A stretch of 64,000 nt of DNA from Skeletonema tropicum. Lineage: Eukaryota; Bacillariophyta; Thalassiosirophyceae; Thalassiosirales; Thalassiosiraceae. Position numbers and translations under genes: made by a program. Below the pieces are notes generated by a model. It had not been told where the DNA came from and made no database searches. It saw only the letters and a program-made list of their open reading frames with translations. This document shows positions 31,562 through 40,878 of the stretch, one piece after another; within the stretch, counting starts at the first letter, position 1; every line of letters begins with the position of its first letter. The stretch is taken from the NCBI GenBank assembly GCA_037178625.1, contig CM074130.1, forward strand, positions 1,240,001 through 1,304,000, written 5' to 3'.

Positions 31562-32135
31562 ACTTGAGACAACACTGGGAGCTTAGAGACACAAAAAGAT
31601 GGACGTTTAGTTTATTTGTTTGCAAAACTATATGTGTTTGCTTGCTGTTGATGGAATTCTGCGGAGGTCTCGATTGGCGTGGCCACAACAACGGGATGAC
31701 CGCAGACTTCGTCATTACTCTTCCATTAACACGAATATTAGTAGGGCAAGCTCTGCTTGTACTTGGTATTTCTACATCGAAATGAACACATCCTTTTGGA
31801 CAACAGCAACACTTGCCGGCACAAAAGCCTAGCCATGTGTTATCTTGTCCATTCCAATCATTTATCGGTCCAGAGTATATCAATCTTGCAGATACATTTT
31901 CCATCTCGATGTAATTTACGAATCCTGTTGGCGACACTTCAAGTACAGCCCCACTACACGGCTTGTAGAAAGACGTGTTCTTCATTTTGGAACATCCATA
32001 AATTCTCGTTTGCTTCTCATAATTGTGATTTGCAAGTAAATTGGTTCTATTTGATACATCTTCAGAGATCCAAATGCCAACTAGCCATGGATCGGGTGGG
32101 ATTGATTTGCAGCAATCTGATTGACAGCAGCCCAT
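31548..32135 (-). CDS. Cys-rich protein with an MGCC acylation-type N-terminus, unknown function
   Basis: I start at 32135 (MGCCQSDCCKSIPPDPW), not the in-frame Met at 32153, because MGCC-S at the very N-terminus is the pattern for N-myristoylation plus palmitoylation; this gives 195 residues. The body has PWLVGIWISEDV near the start and a Cys cluster GKCCCCPKGCVHF near residue 110. No membrane helix is present, so membrane binding would depend on lipid. The last 25 residues overlap the GPC1 3' end and could be an artefact of a missed intron. No family recognised; the conserved-looking GIW start suggests a lipocalin-like beta-barrel only weakly. Confidence 0.55.
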   Translation of the reverse strand: MGCCQSDCCKSIPPDPWLVGIWISEDVSNRTNLLANHNYEKQTRIYGCSKMKNTSFYKPCSGAVLEVSPTGFVNYIEMENVSARLIYSGPINDWNGQDNTWLGFCAGKCCCCPKGCVHFDVEIPSTSRACPTNIRVNGRVMTKSAVIPLLWPRQSRPPQNSINSKQTHIVLQTNKLNVHLFVSLSSQCCLKFKSA

Positions 32136-32292
32136 TATATCGTTGTTTGGCAAGTTATTTTTCTATTCTGTGTTCTGTTTGATTTATGCTAGCTCCACAG
32201 CACCGACCAGAGCTCGATACCCTTGCTTGGCTCAACGGTGGGCGGGACAGAGTTCTCATTCTTACTTGGGTCAGCGATAAGCTTCCACGGTC

Positions 32293-32306
32293 GGCCCACG
32301 TGGGCC
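32293..32306. promoter_or_regulatory. 14-bp perfect palindrome containing a G-box
   Basis: GGCCCACGTGGGCC is fully self-complementary with CACGTG at its centre, the core bound by bHLH and bZIP factors. It lies about 160 bp upstream of the MGCC start at 32135. Confidence 0.4.
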
Positions 32307-32691
32307 AAGGTACAAGGGGCTGCCAGTAACTAAGTTTAACCCTTTAGCCCCCGGTACAAACCCTCCATTTTTGCACAGATTTGGGTTTGTGCAACTTTTT
32401 GCTCCAAACCTGCCGTCACCGAACACAAAACATCAACCATGTCGTCACCTACTGTATGCGTATGCACGGCAAATTATCCACCAAAAAACAGCAACGAGCG
32501 ATGCCGCTGTTAATTATCATGACTGGCTGTGCATCGGCAACAATTTTTATGGCATAGTTGAGTTATTATTATTAAATATTCGTGCAGAAGCTGACTGCCC
32601 GGATCTCCCGACACATCAACACATCATCGGTTCGTCTTCTCTTCGACACTCTACGGCAACAAAAACAGAAGAAAAGAATAATAATGACGAC

Positions 32692-33414
32692 TTAATTTAG
32701 CGGCATTAGCGGCCTACAAATATTTACATTGGCGTGTCCCCAATGGTTCATGGCATCCAACATGCCGTAAAATGAAGCCGGGATGACATCCTTCAACACT
32801 CGAGAAAATGCAACCTCGCACGTGTACCTCAACTTGCAGATGGTCCTATCAGCAGACACCTCCTCGGCGGTGAATTGGCCGCGACCACTCAAGAATTTGG
32901 GGGTGATTTGCCTGTTCATATTGGGATAGTATCGTGCTGTGTCCCAAAAGCCTCGATCCGATAGCATCACCCATCCTGGTGGACACTTCCTCAGCCGTGG
33001 TCCCCACAGCTCAACGAGCGCCTTCTCTGATACACGAGCAAGGAATAAATTAGTGTGCTCAAAACTTAAACCCATTGGCGTGCACCATGAAATGCAACGC
33101 ACTGCACTAGCGTGGACTTTGTCAGAATAGCACGCGCGAGTGAAGAGTGTATTCTTCCGTGGAGTAAATATCTTGAAGTCTTTGCCGTCAGGTATTGCAC
33201 AAACATTGTCGAGACCTTCATCCTTGAATGCTTGAGGACAAGTTGCTTTGAGGAATTTCTCAGTTATATCAAGAATAGAGAGATCTTCTCCTGCTTCGCC
33301 CCATCTATCAACCCACCACTTCACTCTATCCTCATGGCGTTCAGCCCAAGGATGTATGCAATGGTTCGATAGGACATCCCACAGTTGATTCTCATCTTTG
33401 CCGCAAGGCACCAT
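32692..33414 (-). pseudogene. Fragment of a DDE_Tnp_4 (Harbinger-type) transposase
   Basis: 240 codons. The order KVHASAVRCISWCTPMG, then WVMLSDRGFWDTARYYPN, FLSGRGQFTAEEV and the C-terminal RYTCEVAFSRV matches the second half of DDE superfamily endonuclease 4 proteins: a DRGF motif carrying an acidic catalytic residue and a final Glu before the Arg/Ser helix. The first Asp motif and the N-terminal DNA-binding part are absent, and the usual second Asp site reads VSEK. No terminal inverted repeats were found around it. It is best read as a 5'-truncated, inactive or domesticated copy. Confidence 0.6.
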
Positions 33415-33488
33415 TCAAACGGGGTCACTGGATCATCTAGTGATGGCAGCTCTGTTGGCGGATAAAGACCGAATAGGCCGTGGACGTA

Positions 33489-33548
33489 GCATACAGTTTC
33501 TTTCCAAGATCGGAACCCTATGCATACAGTTTCTTTCCAAGATCGGAA
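33489..33548. repeat. Short tandem duplication, period 33 bp
   Basis: GCATACAGTTTCTTTCCAAG followed by ATCGGAA occurs at 33489 and again at 33522, separated by CCCTAT. It lies in noncoding DNA just upstream of the transposase fragment. Confidence 0.7.
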
Positions 33549-33698
33549 TCCGAATAGGGTGGACGCCGCGTTGGCTTTGTCTCTACAGTTGCGTTTGTGC
33601 CACTTCTTGTTAGTTAAGGTAAGCCTTGATTAATCCACCAATCCCTTCAATCAATTCCAAGATATTACTTAACTCCTTATTCATGTCCTTTTCTCTTT

Positions 33699-33965
33699 TC
33701 AGTAATCTAATTGGAGCTGTTGCAACTCCCTTTCTCTTGTCAGTGAGTCAAATTCAAGCTGTTTCAACTTCTTGAGCGACTCTTGATATGCTTTCTCCCT
33801 GGCTTTAAGATCTTTTTGCTGCTGTCGAAGGCTTTCTTCTCGGCATTGAAGACTTTCGTCTCTCTTTCTCAGCTCTTCTTTCAGTAGAGCGGCTTCGAAT
33901 GCTCGTGGGTCTGATACGATACCAGCGCTAGATCGAGTTGTGGCAGGTGGCGGCGGTTTAACCAT
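33699..33965 (-). CDS. Short coiled-coil ORF, uncertain gene
   Basis: 88 codons. After a Pro-rich start (MVKPPPPATTRSS) nearly all of it is a heptad-rich, charged coiled coil (ELRKRDESLQCREESLRQQQ and following). Its regular helix composition is unlike a random frame, but no family is recognisable and it may be a remnant of a longer protein. It is divergent from the FEN1-like remnant, 130 bp away. Confidence 0.35.
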   Translation of the reverse strand: MVKPPPPATTRSSAGIVSDPRAFEAALLKEELRKRDESLQCREESLRQQQKDLKAREKAYQESLKKLKQLEFDSLTRERELQQLQLDY

Positions 33966-34094
33966 TGAGGATGCAACATTGTCAAAATTTGGCCATGAAA
34001 TATTGGACGCTACATTTTTCTGCGCTTTGCAGCAGATACAGACATAGGAGTAATGATGCTTGCATAATTTAGCAGTAGTAACATAAATGCCATC

Positions 34095-35466
34095 GTGGGC
34101 TTCCCTAAGATTTCCAAGAAGATAAAGGCAGCTTCTAAAAGGGGTAGCCTGATCATTCCAAATACAAGTCTAGATCAGTATGCTCCAACATTCATTCCTC
34201 ATCCAAAAATAATTAACCGCAGGTTTGGTCTTGATGTGTCCGTGTTTCTTCATAAAGCACTAGGGAATATTGTATCAGCGGGAGAGTTCCAAGTATCACC
34301 AAAGATACCTATCAGCAAAGTTGATGAAGTGTGCATGAAACTTGTGAACATAGTGAGGAAAGCTAATATAACTTTGGTAGTATGCACCGATGGGAGATAT
34401 CATCCCTTCAAGCAGTCAGTCAATAGTGAGAGAAGTGCAACTCGCTCTCAAGAACTTCAAGATTGTCTCCCATCAAGCAAGTGCGACTAGCATACGAGAA
34501 CAAGCAGCCATTGGACCGAGAGCGCATCAGCCTCAACGAAGCCGTAAAGGCAAAGTCTTACATTTCCTGGGAGACAATGGCAGGTGTCTCAGAATTGAGA
34601 TGGAATTATGACAAGTCTATTTTACTACAATTCATCCAAAGTGTAGTCCCAACTGTGAACAGCAAATACATCGACGAAATCTTTGGAACTGGAATGAATG
34701 GAATTCATGAACGATCGTGGTTGAGATTTGTGAGCGGCAGCTTAGATATTCAATCACTTACATTGGGTACTGCCAAGGTAGACGGACAAGATGAACCAAT
34801 CCAAATTTTGCGGATCAAATGTACACCAAGCATGAAGAGTGAAGTGTACGATGTGTCACTTTCATTCAAACCCGACGGCAGTGTTGTTGTGTATCTCCCG
34901 GAGAAATCAAAATGCGATTGTCCTAACGGTTGGTTATTTTGGATAGCGACGAAAGTGCAGCAGATGATGAGATGGCGGCTATACAGAGCGACCTGAAGGC
35001 AGGGAGAGATGTAAAGAGTATTGATTTGTGCCAGAGATTGGATGATCATCTGCAACAGAGCAAAGAAACAAAGGCGATCGACGGTGAGATCAATAGTAGA
35101 AATGTGCAGGTTCGTGATGGGGCGACTAAGACTAAATCTTCGCGGGTGACAGCGGATGACATCCATAAATTCAACCGTGATGTCGTGCACAAAACGCTGC
35201 CTCCTAAACGCCAATACGTGAAGCTTGTCCGCCATCAGTGCCTCCAAGAAATGATGGACGATAAGTTGATTGACGACGATAATGCTTTGAGTCATTACCT
35301 CCGATTCTTCTCTGACGATCGCAATGAAGACTTGCGCCAGAAGCATCAAACAACGCGCCTCAAACTTACAGGTGATGATGTGTGTGGAAACTATGATAAA
35401 GAATTTCTGGACAAATATTTTGATAGTGACAACGATAGTGATGATGACGATGATGGTGCCTCCTAA
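34095..35466 (+). pseudogene. Broken FEN1/XPG-like nuclease with SWIM-type zinc finger remnant
   Basis: Three overlapping frames read in succession (34095-34490, 34463-34996, 34930-35466). The first resembles the N-terminal PIN domain of flap endonucleases: RRFGLDVSVFLHKAL near residue 45 and ITLVVCTDGRYHPFKQSVNS near residue 92, where FEN1 has its VFDG motif. The second ends with a start of a SWIM zinc finger (KSKCDCPNGWLF) after which the CxH half is missing. The third is acidic, with DSDESAADDEMAA at the start and an Asp-rich tail. A one-base shift near 34470 and a deletion near 34940 would explain the breaks. An intron at the first site is possible but no good splice pair was seen. Probably a decayed member of a multi-copy family. 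Confidence 0.55.
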
Positions 35467-35839
35467 ATTTTATTAATATCATGCTTGTTTTGTTGTTTCA
35501 TTGCGTAGTATGGGATGGTGACAACATGCGGCAGCTTCATGATCTTCGATCTTCGTGTGTTGATGGCCAAAAAAATCCTCAAACCCAAATCTGTGCAATC
35601 CGGGCGCGCCATTTCCACCGTGGAAGCTTTTATTGGGTCCTTACTTGGTCTTGTCTGTTCGTGACAAACTTCCATGCCACTGTCTGTTTTATGCACGTGC
35701 TTCAGCGGTGACACAAAAGTGTCACCAGCATCCATCCCGATCCCGGATCCCTCCCGGACGGATCCACTCAAAAACGAAAAACGACATTGCATCGCAGTAA
35801 ATCCAACACATCGCAGTAAATAATCGGAGTAATAGTATC

Positions 35840-36928
35840 ATGGCAGACTCTAGCGGCGATTGGTGTACCATAGAATCAGACCCGGGCGTCTTCACATCCC
35901 TCATTGAGTCCTTCGGCGTCAAGAATGTCGAGCTTACCGAGCTTTGGTCCTTGGATGATGATTCTCTCAAGACACTCACCTCTCCCATCGAGGGAGTTGA
36001 CAACGCTGCAGTTCATGGCCTGATCTTTCTATTCAAATGGCAGCGTCAGTCAGCATCCGCCACTGCAAGTCTGGAGGGTAGGGGAACGCCTTTGACTGGA
36101 GATGCTGTACCCGAGGGGCTGTTTTTTGCCCAGCAGACAGTTCAAAACGCATGTGCAACGCAAGCCATTTTGTCGGTGCTATTCAATGCTCGTGACGCGA
36201 TTGTTGCCCAGGGAGGTGGGGAGACCAAAGATGAGGGGGATGACAATGGTCGTCGCCTCGTGCTGGGTACAACTCTCAGCAATTTTAAGGATTTTACCTG
36301 TCATTTTCCGCCGGATTTGCGTGGTGAGGCGATTGGGTCAAGTGATGAAATTAGAACAGCTCACAACAAATTTGGTCGCTCGGAAGACGCATTCCTGAGT
36401 GATCCAACCAAACCCAAACGCATGGCTACAGACGATGATGACGTCTTTCACTTCATTGCATATGTGCCACATGAGGATGGGTGCGTGTATGAGTTGGATG
36501 GCCTCCAACGTGGCCCAATCAAAGTAGGGGACTTCAACAAAGATGTGGCTGACAAAGATCAATGGATTAAAGTGGCAAGAGACGCCATCCAAGCACGTCT
36601 TTCCAACTACAGTCCTACTGAAATCAAATTCAATCTCATGGCTATTGTCCAAGATCGTCGTACCTACCTCAATGAACGTTTGAAGGCCCTTGCAACTATT
36701 GGTATTGAGGAGAATGATCCTGCAATGGTACACATTCAATCGGAGCTCCATGCGGAGGAAGAAAAGCGTGCACAATGGGCATTGGAAAATGCGAGGAGAC
36801 ATCACAACTATCTGCCGTTCTGTGTTGAGCTGCTGCGTTCTTTGGCTGGAAGTGGAAAGATGGACGGGTTGATGACTAAGGCCAAAACGAGGGCAGCTGA
36901 AAAGAGAAAGAGGCAGCAGAAAAGCTAA
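35840..36928 (+). CDS. UCHL5: Ubiquitin C-terminal hydrolase, UCH37/UCHL5 type
   Basis: 362 residues. This cysteine protease trims ubiquitin chains, usually as a proteasome 19S partner. The UCH domain covers about residues 8-250: WCTIESDPGVFTSLIESFGV, oxyanion Gln99 and nucleophile Cys105 in FFAQQTVQNACATQAI, His in DVFHFIAYVP and Asp in YELDGLQRGPIKVG. An insertion rich in Gly/Glu/Asp follows the Cys helix. The C-terminal region (about 275-362) has the helical ULD form, ending in Lys/Arg-rich KTRAAEKRKRQQKS, comparable to the KEKE/Rpn13-binding tail of UCH37. BAP1-specific extensions are absent, which favours UCHL5. Confidence 0.93.
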   Translation: MADSSGDWCTIESDPGVFTSLIESFGVKNVELTELWSLDDDSLKTLTSPIEGVDNAAVHGLIFLFKWQRQSASATASLEGRGTPLTGDAVPEGLFFAQQTVQNACATQAILSVLFNARDAIVAQGGGETKDEGDDNGRRLVLGTTLSNFKDFTCHFPPDLRGEAIGSSDEIRTAHNKFGRSEDAFLSDPTKPKRMATDDDDVFHFIAYVPHEDGCVYELDGLQRGPIKVGDFNKDVADKDQWIKVARDAIQARLSNYSPTEIKFNLMAIVQDRRTYLNERLKALATIGIEENDPAMVHIQSELHAEEEKRAQWALENARRHHNYLPFCVELLRSLAGSGKMDGLMTKAKTRAAEKRKRQQKS

Positions 36929-37039
36929 ATGAGTGATACAGATACAGGTTCATATTCAAGAGCAGATATTATATATGACAACAACGTGTATGTCTACAAT
37001 GAACACATTCTTATCCTGTATATCACGTGTACTACTTTA

Positions 37040-38905
37040 TCAGCTTAGAGCCTTATGCTTTGCTTTTAGTTCTGCCACTAATTCAGGAGTTGGCTTCCAG
37101 AATTGACGGCACGTCTTGTCAATGCAGGGGCTATCGAAACATGGTTCTTTCGACGGCTTATCTCTATAGTGACATGAGAAGATTGGTTCTATAGAACAGC
37201 ATTGGTTTATCAAGCTCCCATCTGTAACTTCATCCCCTTCGACAAGTGCAACATAGTCATGCCCAATGCATTGATCTTGCACGTACCACTCACCCAGTTG
37301 ACGAAAGAATTTCACTTTGTTGTCTTTATTCTCTGTCCAAGACATGTGTAGTATGTAAGCATTACTCTTGCCACTGACTATATCATGCATAAGGTCCCAC
37401 TTTCGATGGTAATGGAAGCCTCCGGGGAACTCATCTGTTGCGATCTTGTCAAAAACCTTCACCTTCGTTCCAAACAAACTAGAGTGCTCCAAAAGAAGTT
37501 GAACAAGTATTTGCTGATGTGATTTGGAATGCCGAACTAAGGCACCGTGGTATAGAAGTGAGGTGAAGACATACTGCGCCTTCTTGTTTGCTCGGACATA
37601 ATAAAAGCCTGAATTTGCCGAAAGTGGACTGTATCGCATTTGAGAACTTCCATCATGCTGAAACATAATGTCAAAGTTTTTAATTGCCGTGTTGGATTCG
37701 TCGTGAAAGTACTCCAGAGGATCTTTAAACCAGACCATGTCAACATCCTGAAACAAAACGTCGTAGCCAAGACTAAGCACATGAACAACGCAAAGTATCT
37801 TGGCCTGCATCATGCTAGCAAAAATATGATCACCATAAAATTTCGCCTCGCCCTTGGGCAATGAGCCTAAATTCTTTTCGTCGTAATATGTTGTCATTCC
37901 CAACCCCTCCGCAAGTGTTTTCGACTCAACATCCGTCGGGAACACAACCACATTACTAATATCCAACCCTCTACTCCTTGCATTGCAGACAAAATTAGCC
38001 AATAATTCGCTTTGACCGATATTCACAGTCATAACTACAACAGTGTTATTCCGCACAGCCTTTCGTTTGGTGATTAGTTCCCCCAATTCTTGTTGAACAG
38101 TGTCAGAAGTCTCAAAAAATGTTTTGAGTGCATCAAAATGTTGCAAGACAAACCCCTTTCTACCTTGTTTGGAATTATCCCAAAAGTTGGGAACGTCAAT
38201 CTCATTGACACCCTTGGGGAGTGTGATTCTGCCAAAGTGTCGTAATGGGTGAGAATGTTGGAGCTCTCGCTCATGCCTGTCGGTGGTATCAAAGTTGGGC
38301 ATACGTAACCATCGGTTGATATGATAATCTTCCATATTTCCTACAATGGTATAACAATCATTCATGGGAGGTCTAGTCGATGTATACCCTATAGGCAGGA
38401 ATATAACATTCATTGCATCACAATTGGATAATGCCGTAGATACGGAAGTTTTCGCAATGTGCCCTTGTGTATCCCCATTAATGGCATCGTGACGCAATGA
38501 ATTGGGTATCGCTTTTTCATTATTGTACAAGATGAGTGCATCCGCAAGGGCGTGGCCGTCTTTGAAGGGCACGCCGAAATCATAGTTTGGATCGGATAGA
38601 AACTCTTTTCCGGAGACGGATAGTATGCCAGCTGCGTAACTTTTGACCGTGTCGGGGAATAGTTTATCAGTGTGCGTTTTTAAAGATTCGGAGGTAGCGT
38701 CAAGTTCTTTGCTTACACGAGAATCTATTTTTTGTTGTAGGCTTGGTGTGATTTTTGTTGCACATTTCACATCATCTTTGCCCTCTTTGACGTTTGAAAT
38801 ATTGTTGCTGGTTTCGTTTATGGCATTGATGTAGCCCAAGTAAAAGGATATGGCACTGATCTTGACGAGAATTATCAGGGTCGCTACATTCTTGGCTTTG
38901 GCCAT
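37040..38905 (-). CDS. Type II membrane glycosyltransferase, nucleotide-diphospho-sugar transferase family
   Basis: 621 residues in one exon. A single signal anchor (about residues 8-28) and short cytosolic Lys-rich N-terminus indicate a Golgi type II protein. Residues about 290-490 match the Nucleotid_trans family (PF03407) seen in plant RRA/XEG113 arabinosyl- and RGXT xylosyltransferases: TVVVMTVNIGQSELLANFVC, GYDVLFQDVDMVWFKDPLEY with a DxD metal motif, FDIMFQHDGSSQMRYSPLSA and NSGFYYVRANKKAQYVF. The last 60 residues have many Cys (CCSIEPIFSCHYRDK). It probably adds a pentose or hexose to a glycoprotein or wall polymer; donor and acceptor are unknown. Confidence 0.85.
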   Translation of the reverse strand: MAKAKNVATLIILVKISAISFYLGYINAINETSNNISNVKEGKDDVKCATKITPSLQQKIDSRVSKELDATSESLKTHTDKLFPDTVKSYAAGILSVSGKEFLSDPNYDFGVPFKDGHALADALILYNNEKAIPNSLRHDAINGDTQGHIAKTSVSTALSNCDAMNVIFLPIGYTSTRPPMNDCYTIVGNMEDYHINRWLRMPNFDTTDRHERELQHSHPLRHFGRITLPKGVNEIDVPNFWDNSKQGRKGFVLQHFDALKTFFETSDTVQQELGELITKRKAVRNNTVVVMTVNIGQSELLANFVCNARSRGLDISNVVVFPTDVESKTLAEGLGMTTYYDEKNLGSLPKGEAKFYGDHIFASMMQAKILCVVHVLSLGYDVLFQDVDMVWFKDPLEYFHDESNTAIKNFDIMFQHDGSSQMRYSPLSANSGFYYVRANKKAQYVFTSLLYHGALVRHSKSHQQILVQLLLEHSSLFGTKVKVFDKIATDEFPGGFHYHRKWDLMHDIVSGKSNAYILHMSWTENKDNKVKFFRQLGEWYVQDQCIGHDYVALVEGDEVTDGSLINQCCSIEPIFSCHYRDKPSKEPCFDSPCIDKTCRQFWKPTPELVAELKAKHKALS

Positions 38906-40878
38906 TTTTTTTGTGGCCTCCTGAAGTGTAGGAGTGGCTTTTATGTCTCTAGAATTTGAGAGTGGTTGATAGCATAGGCATTGCTACGTTACAACTACAA
39001 TAATAGAGAGGCAACTAGAAGTAGCAATGCTTGACAATCTTTGACAATGACAAACAAAGCAAGCGAGCGCAACAAGCCGCGCGAGAAAGGAAGAGTTACG
39101 AAAAAAAAATTGTGGGGGGTTTAGGATATTTGCTACGCACGTTAGTTACGATAGTGAGATGGAGGATTGGTGTCTTATTCTCTGAGAAAGCTTTTTGTCT
39201 TCTTGAGTCTTGTTTTCCTATGTACATTCTCAGTTTAGAATTTAGACCTGGATAAGACAGACACTGGTATTCGTGGCACAGGAGGCCACCGCACGTCTGC
39301 GTTCGCTGCAGCTCGCACCACGGAACTGGGACGAACCCGGCGATGATGATGAATGATGACCATTTGGCATTCTGGGTTTCACCTTCCCTTCGCCTGGCGC
39401 AGCGCTGGGCTGATCGGCATTCTCAGTAAAACCACACGGACAAGAAGGTCACACACCACCTTTTATGATTCAAAGTGGGACGGCGGACAGACGGGTCACG
39501 CATCATCATCCACCTTCTCATTCTTTTTTTGGAGGGGCAAAATCGACCTAAACCATGGGATTATTGCCGCAGTAATGATCCTACACACCTCTAATTCGCC
39601 CCACATGTGTGCCCCTCTTGATATGTTCCTCTTCACACTCTGTTGAATCACATATCCAGAGGGGCACACATGCGGGGCGAATTCAATAGTGATTTATGGC
39701 GCCACTAAGATGAGAGCTGCCACTTGCACAGGACCCTCATCCTCACCTTATCCTTATGAATAACAATCTGTTGTGAGTGAACACATGTCAAATAGCCCAT
39801 ATTCTGCTTCTATCTTACTTTATAAAACGTTTGACTACCCAATAAGTCTGTGGTTCTTAGTATTCATGCCAAAGGGGGGTATAAGCGGGGCAAAAGTCTA
39901 CATAAAAATTGCCAATTCGTAATGATACAGGAGTCTCCTGACATTGCACCAGATTCCACCCCCGTCAACTTCGGTCTAGCTCATCTTGCATCCATTTATT
40001 ATCGCGGTTCATCCGCATTTATCGGCGAAAAGTAAGTGTATCCCCACTTCATAGCGATCAGCATCCCAAAGTATTAGCTCCACTTAAAAAACTTGTATTG
40101 TTGCGTGATCCGGTCTCTACCCAACAATATCTCTGATACGGATCAACCCTCTGCACTATCAGCTACATATTAACATTATAGAAGCGACGGGGATGAAATA
40201 AATGATATTTGGATCATGTCATCGCATTGTAACACCGTCGTATTAAACGTTATCAATATTCGATGACCCGTCGGTGCTGGTGCATGTCGAACCCAGTGGA
40301 GTGTATTCAGAGTTGTCGACCCGGAAGATCAGCCAAGACGACTCCGTTATACTCTTGGATGAAGTTGCCGTCGATGAATGGTGTTCCAATGACTTCACTA
40401 CATCACTATATCCCCGATCATCGGGACCGGCGACACGATGATACGCCGATAAAAAGACCGCTGCCAGGGACTGTATATAATGCACCTATCTCATACTCCA
40501 ATGTAACCATGCTGTCAATTAATATTTCAAAGACATAATAGAAGAGATATTCCTCGAAGTATAGAAGCGATGTCGTCGAAGTGGCGATGATTTTGATAGG
40601 GCGAAGTGACGGCTATCATCGTGGTGAACTACTAGCTTTGGGTGGAGGTGGAAAAATCTTTCCTCATTTTCTGTCTGACCGCGTTTTATTGTCAAGTAGG
40701 AATTCAGTATATTTAATTCCTACGTACCCCATGTAAGGACCTTGTCAAATTTCCACATTTTGGAGGATGGTGCACAGTCACATACACAGTAGCCAGTTTG
40801 TATTGAGAAAAGCACGAATTTTTATCAGTAGTATTAGTGGTTAAGTAGGAAACCAGAGCCAGAGCATAGAGCATCACG
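38906..40878. other. Two-kilobase intergenic region
   Basis: No gene I can support. It includes the promoters of the glycosyltransferase and the second GPC1 copy, the long hairpin at 39593-39683, and short frames (for example 40243-40485) that look like decayed coding sequence. Confidence 0.5.
39593..39683. repeat. 33-bp inverted repeat forming a long hairpin
   Basis: The left arm is 39593-39625 (AATTCGCCCCACATGTGTGC onward) and the right arm 39651-39683, with only two mismatches over 33 bp and a 25-nt loop. It could be a minimal MITE remnant, a hairpin RNA source or a cruciform site. No target duplication is obvious. Confidence 0.8.

Noticed and set aside
35463..35792. 109-codon minus-strand frame upstream of the UCHL5 gene
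   Set aside because: It overlaps the probable UCHL5 promoter and shows no recognisable domain.
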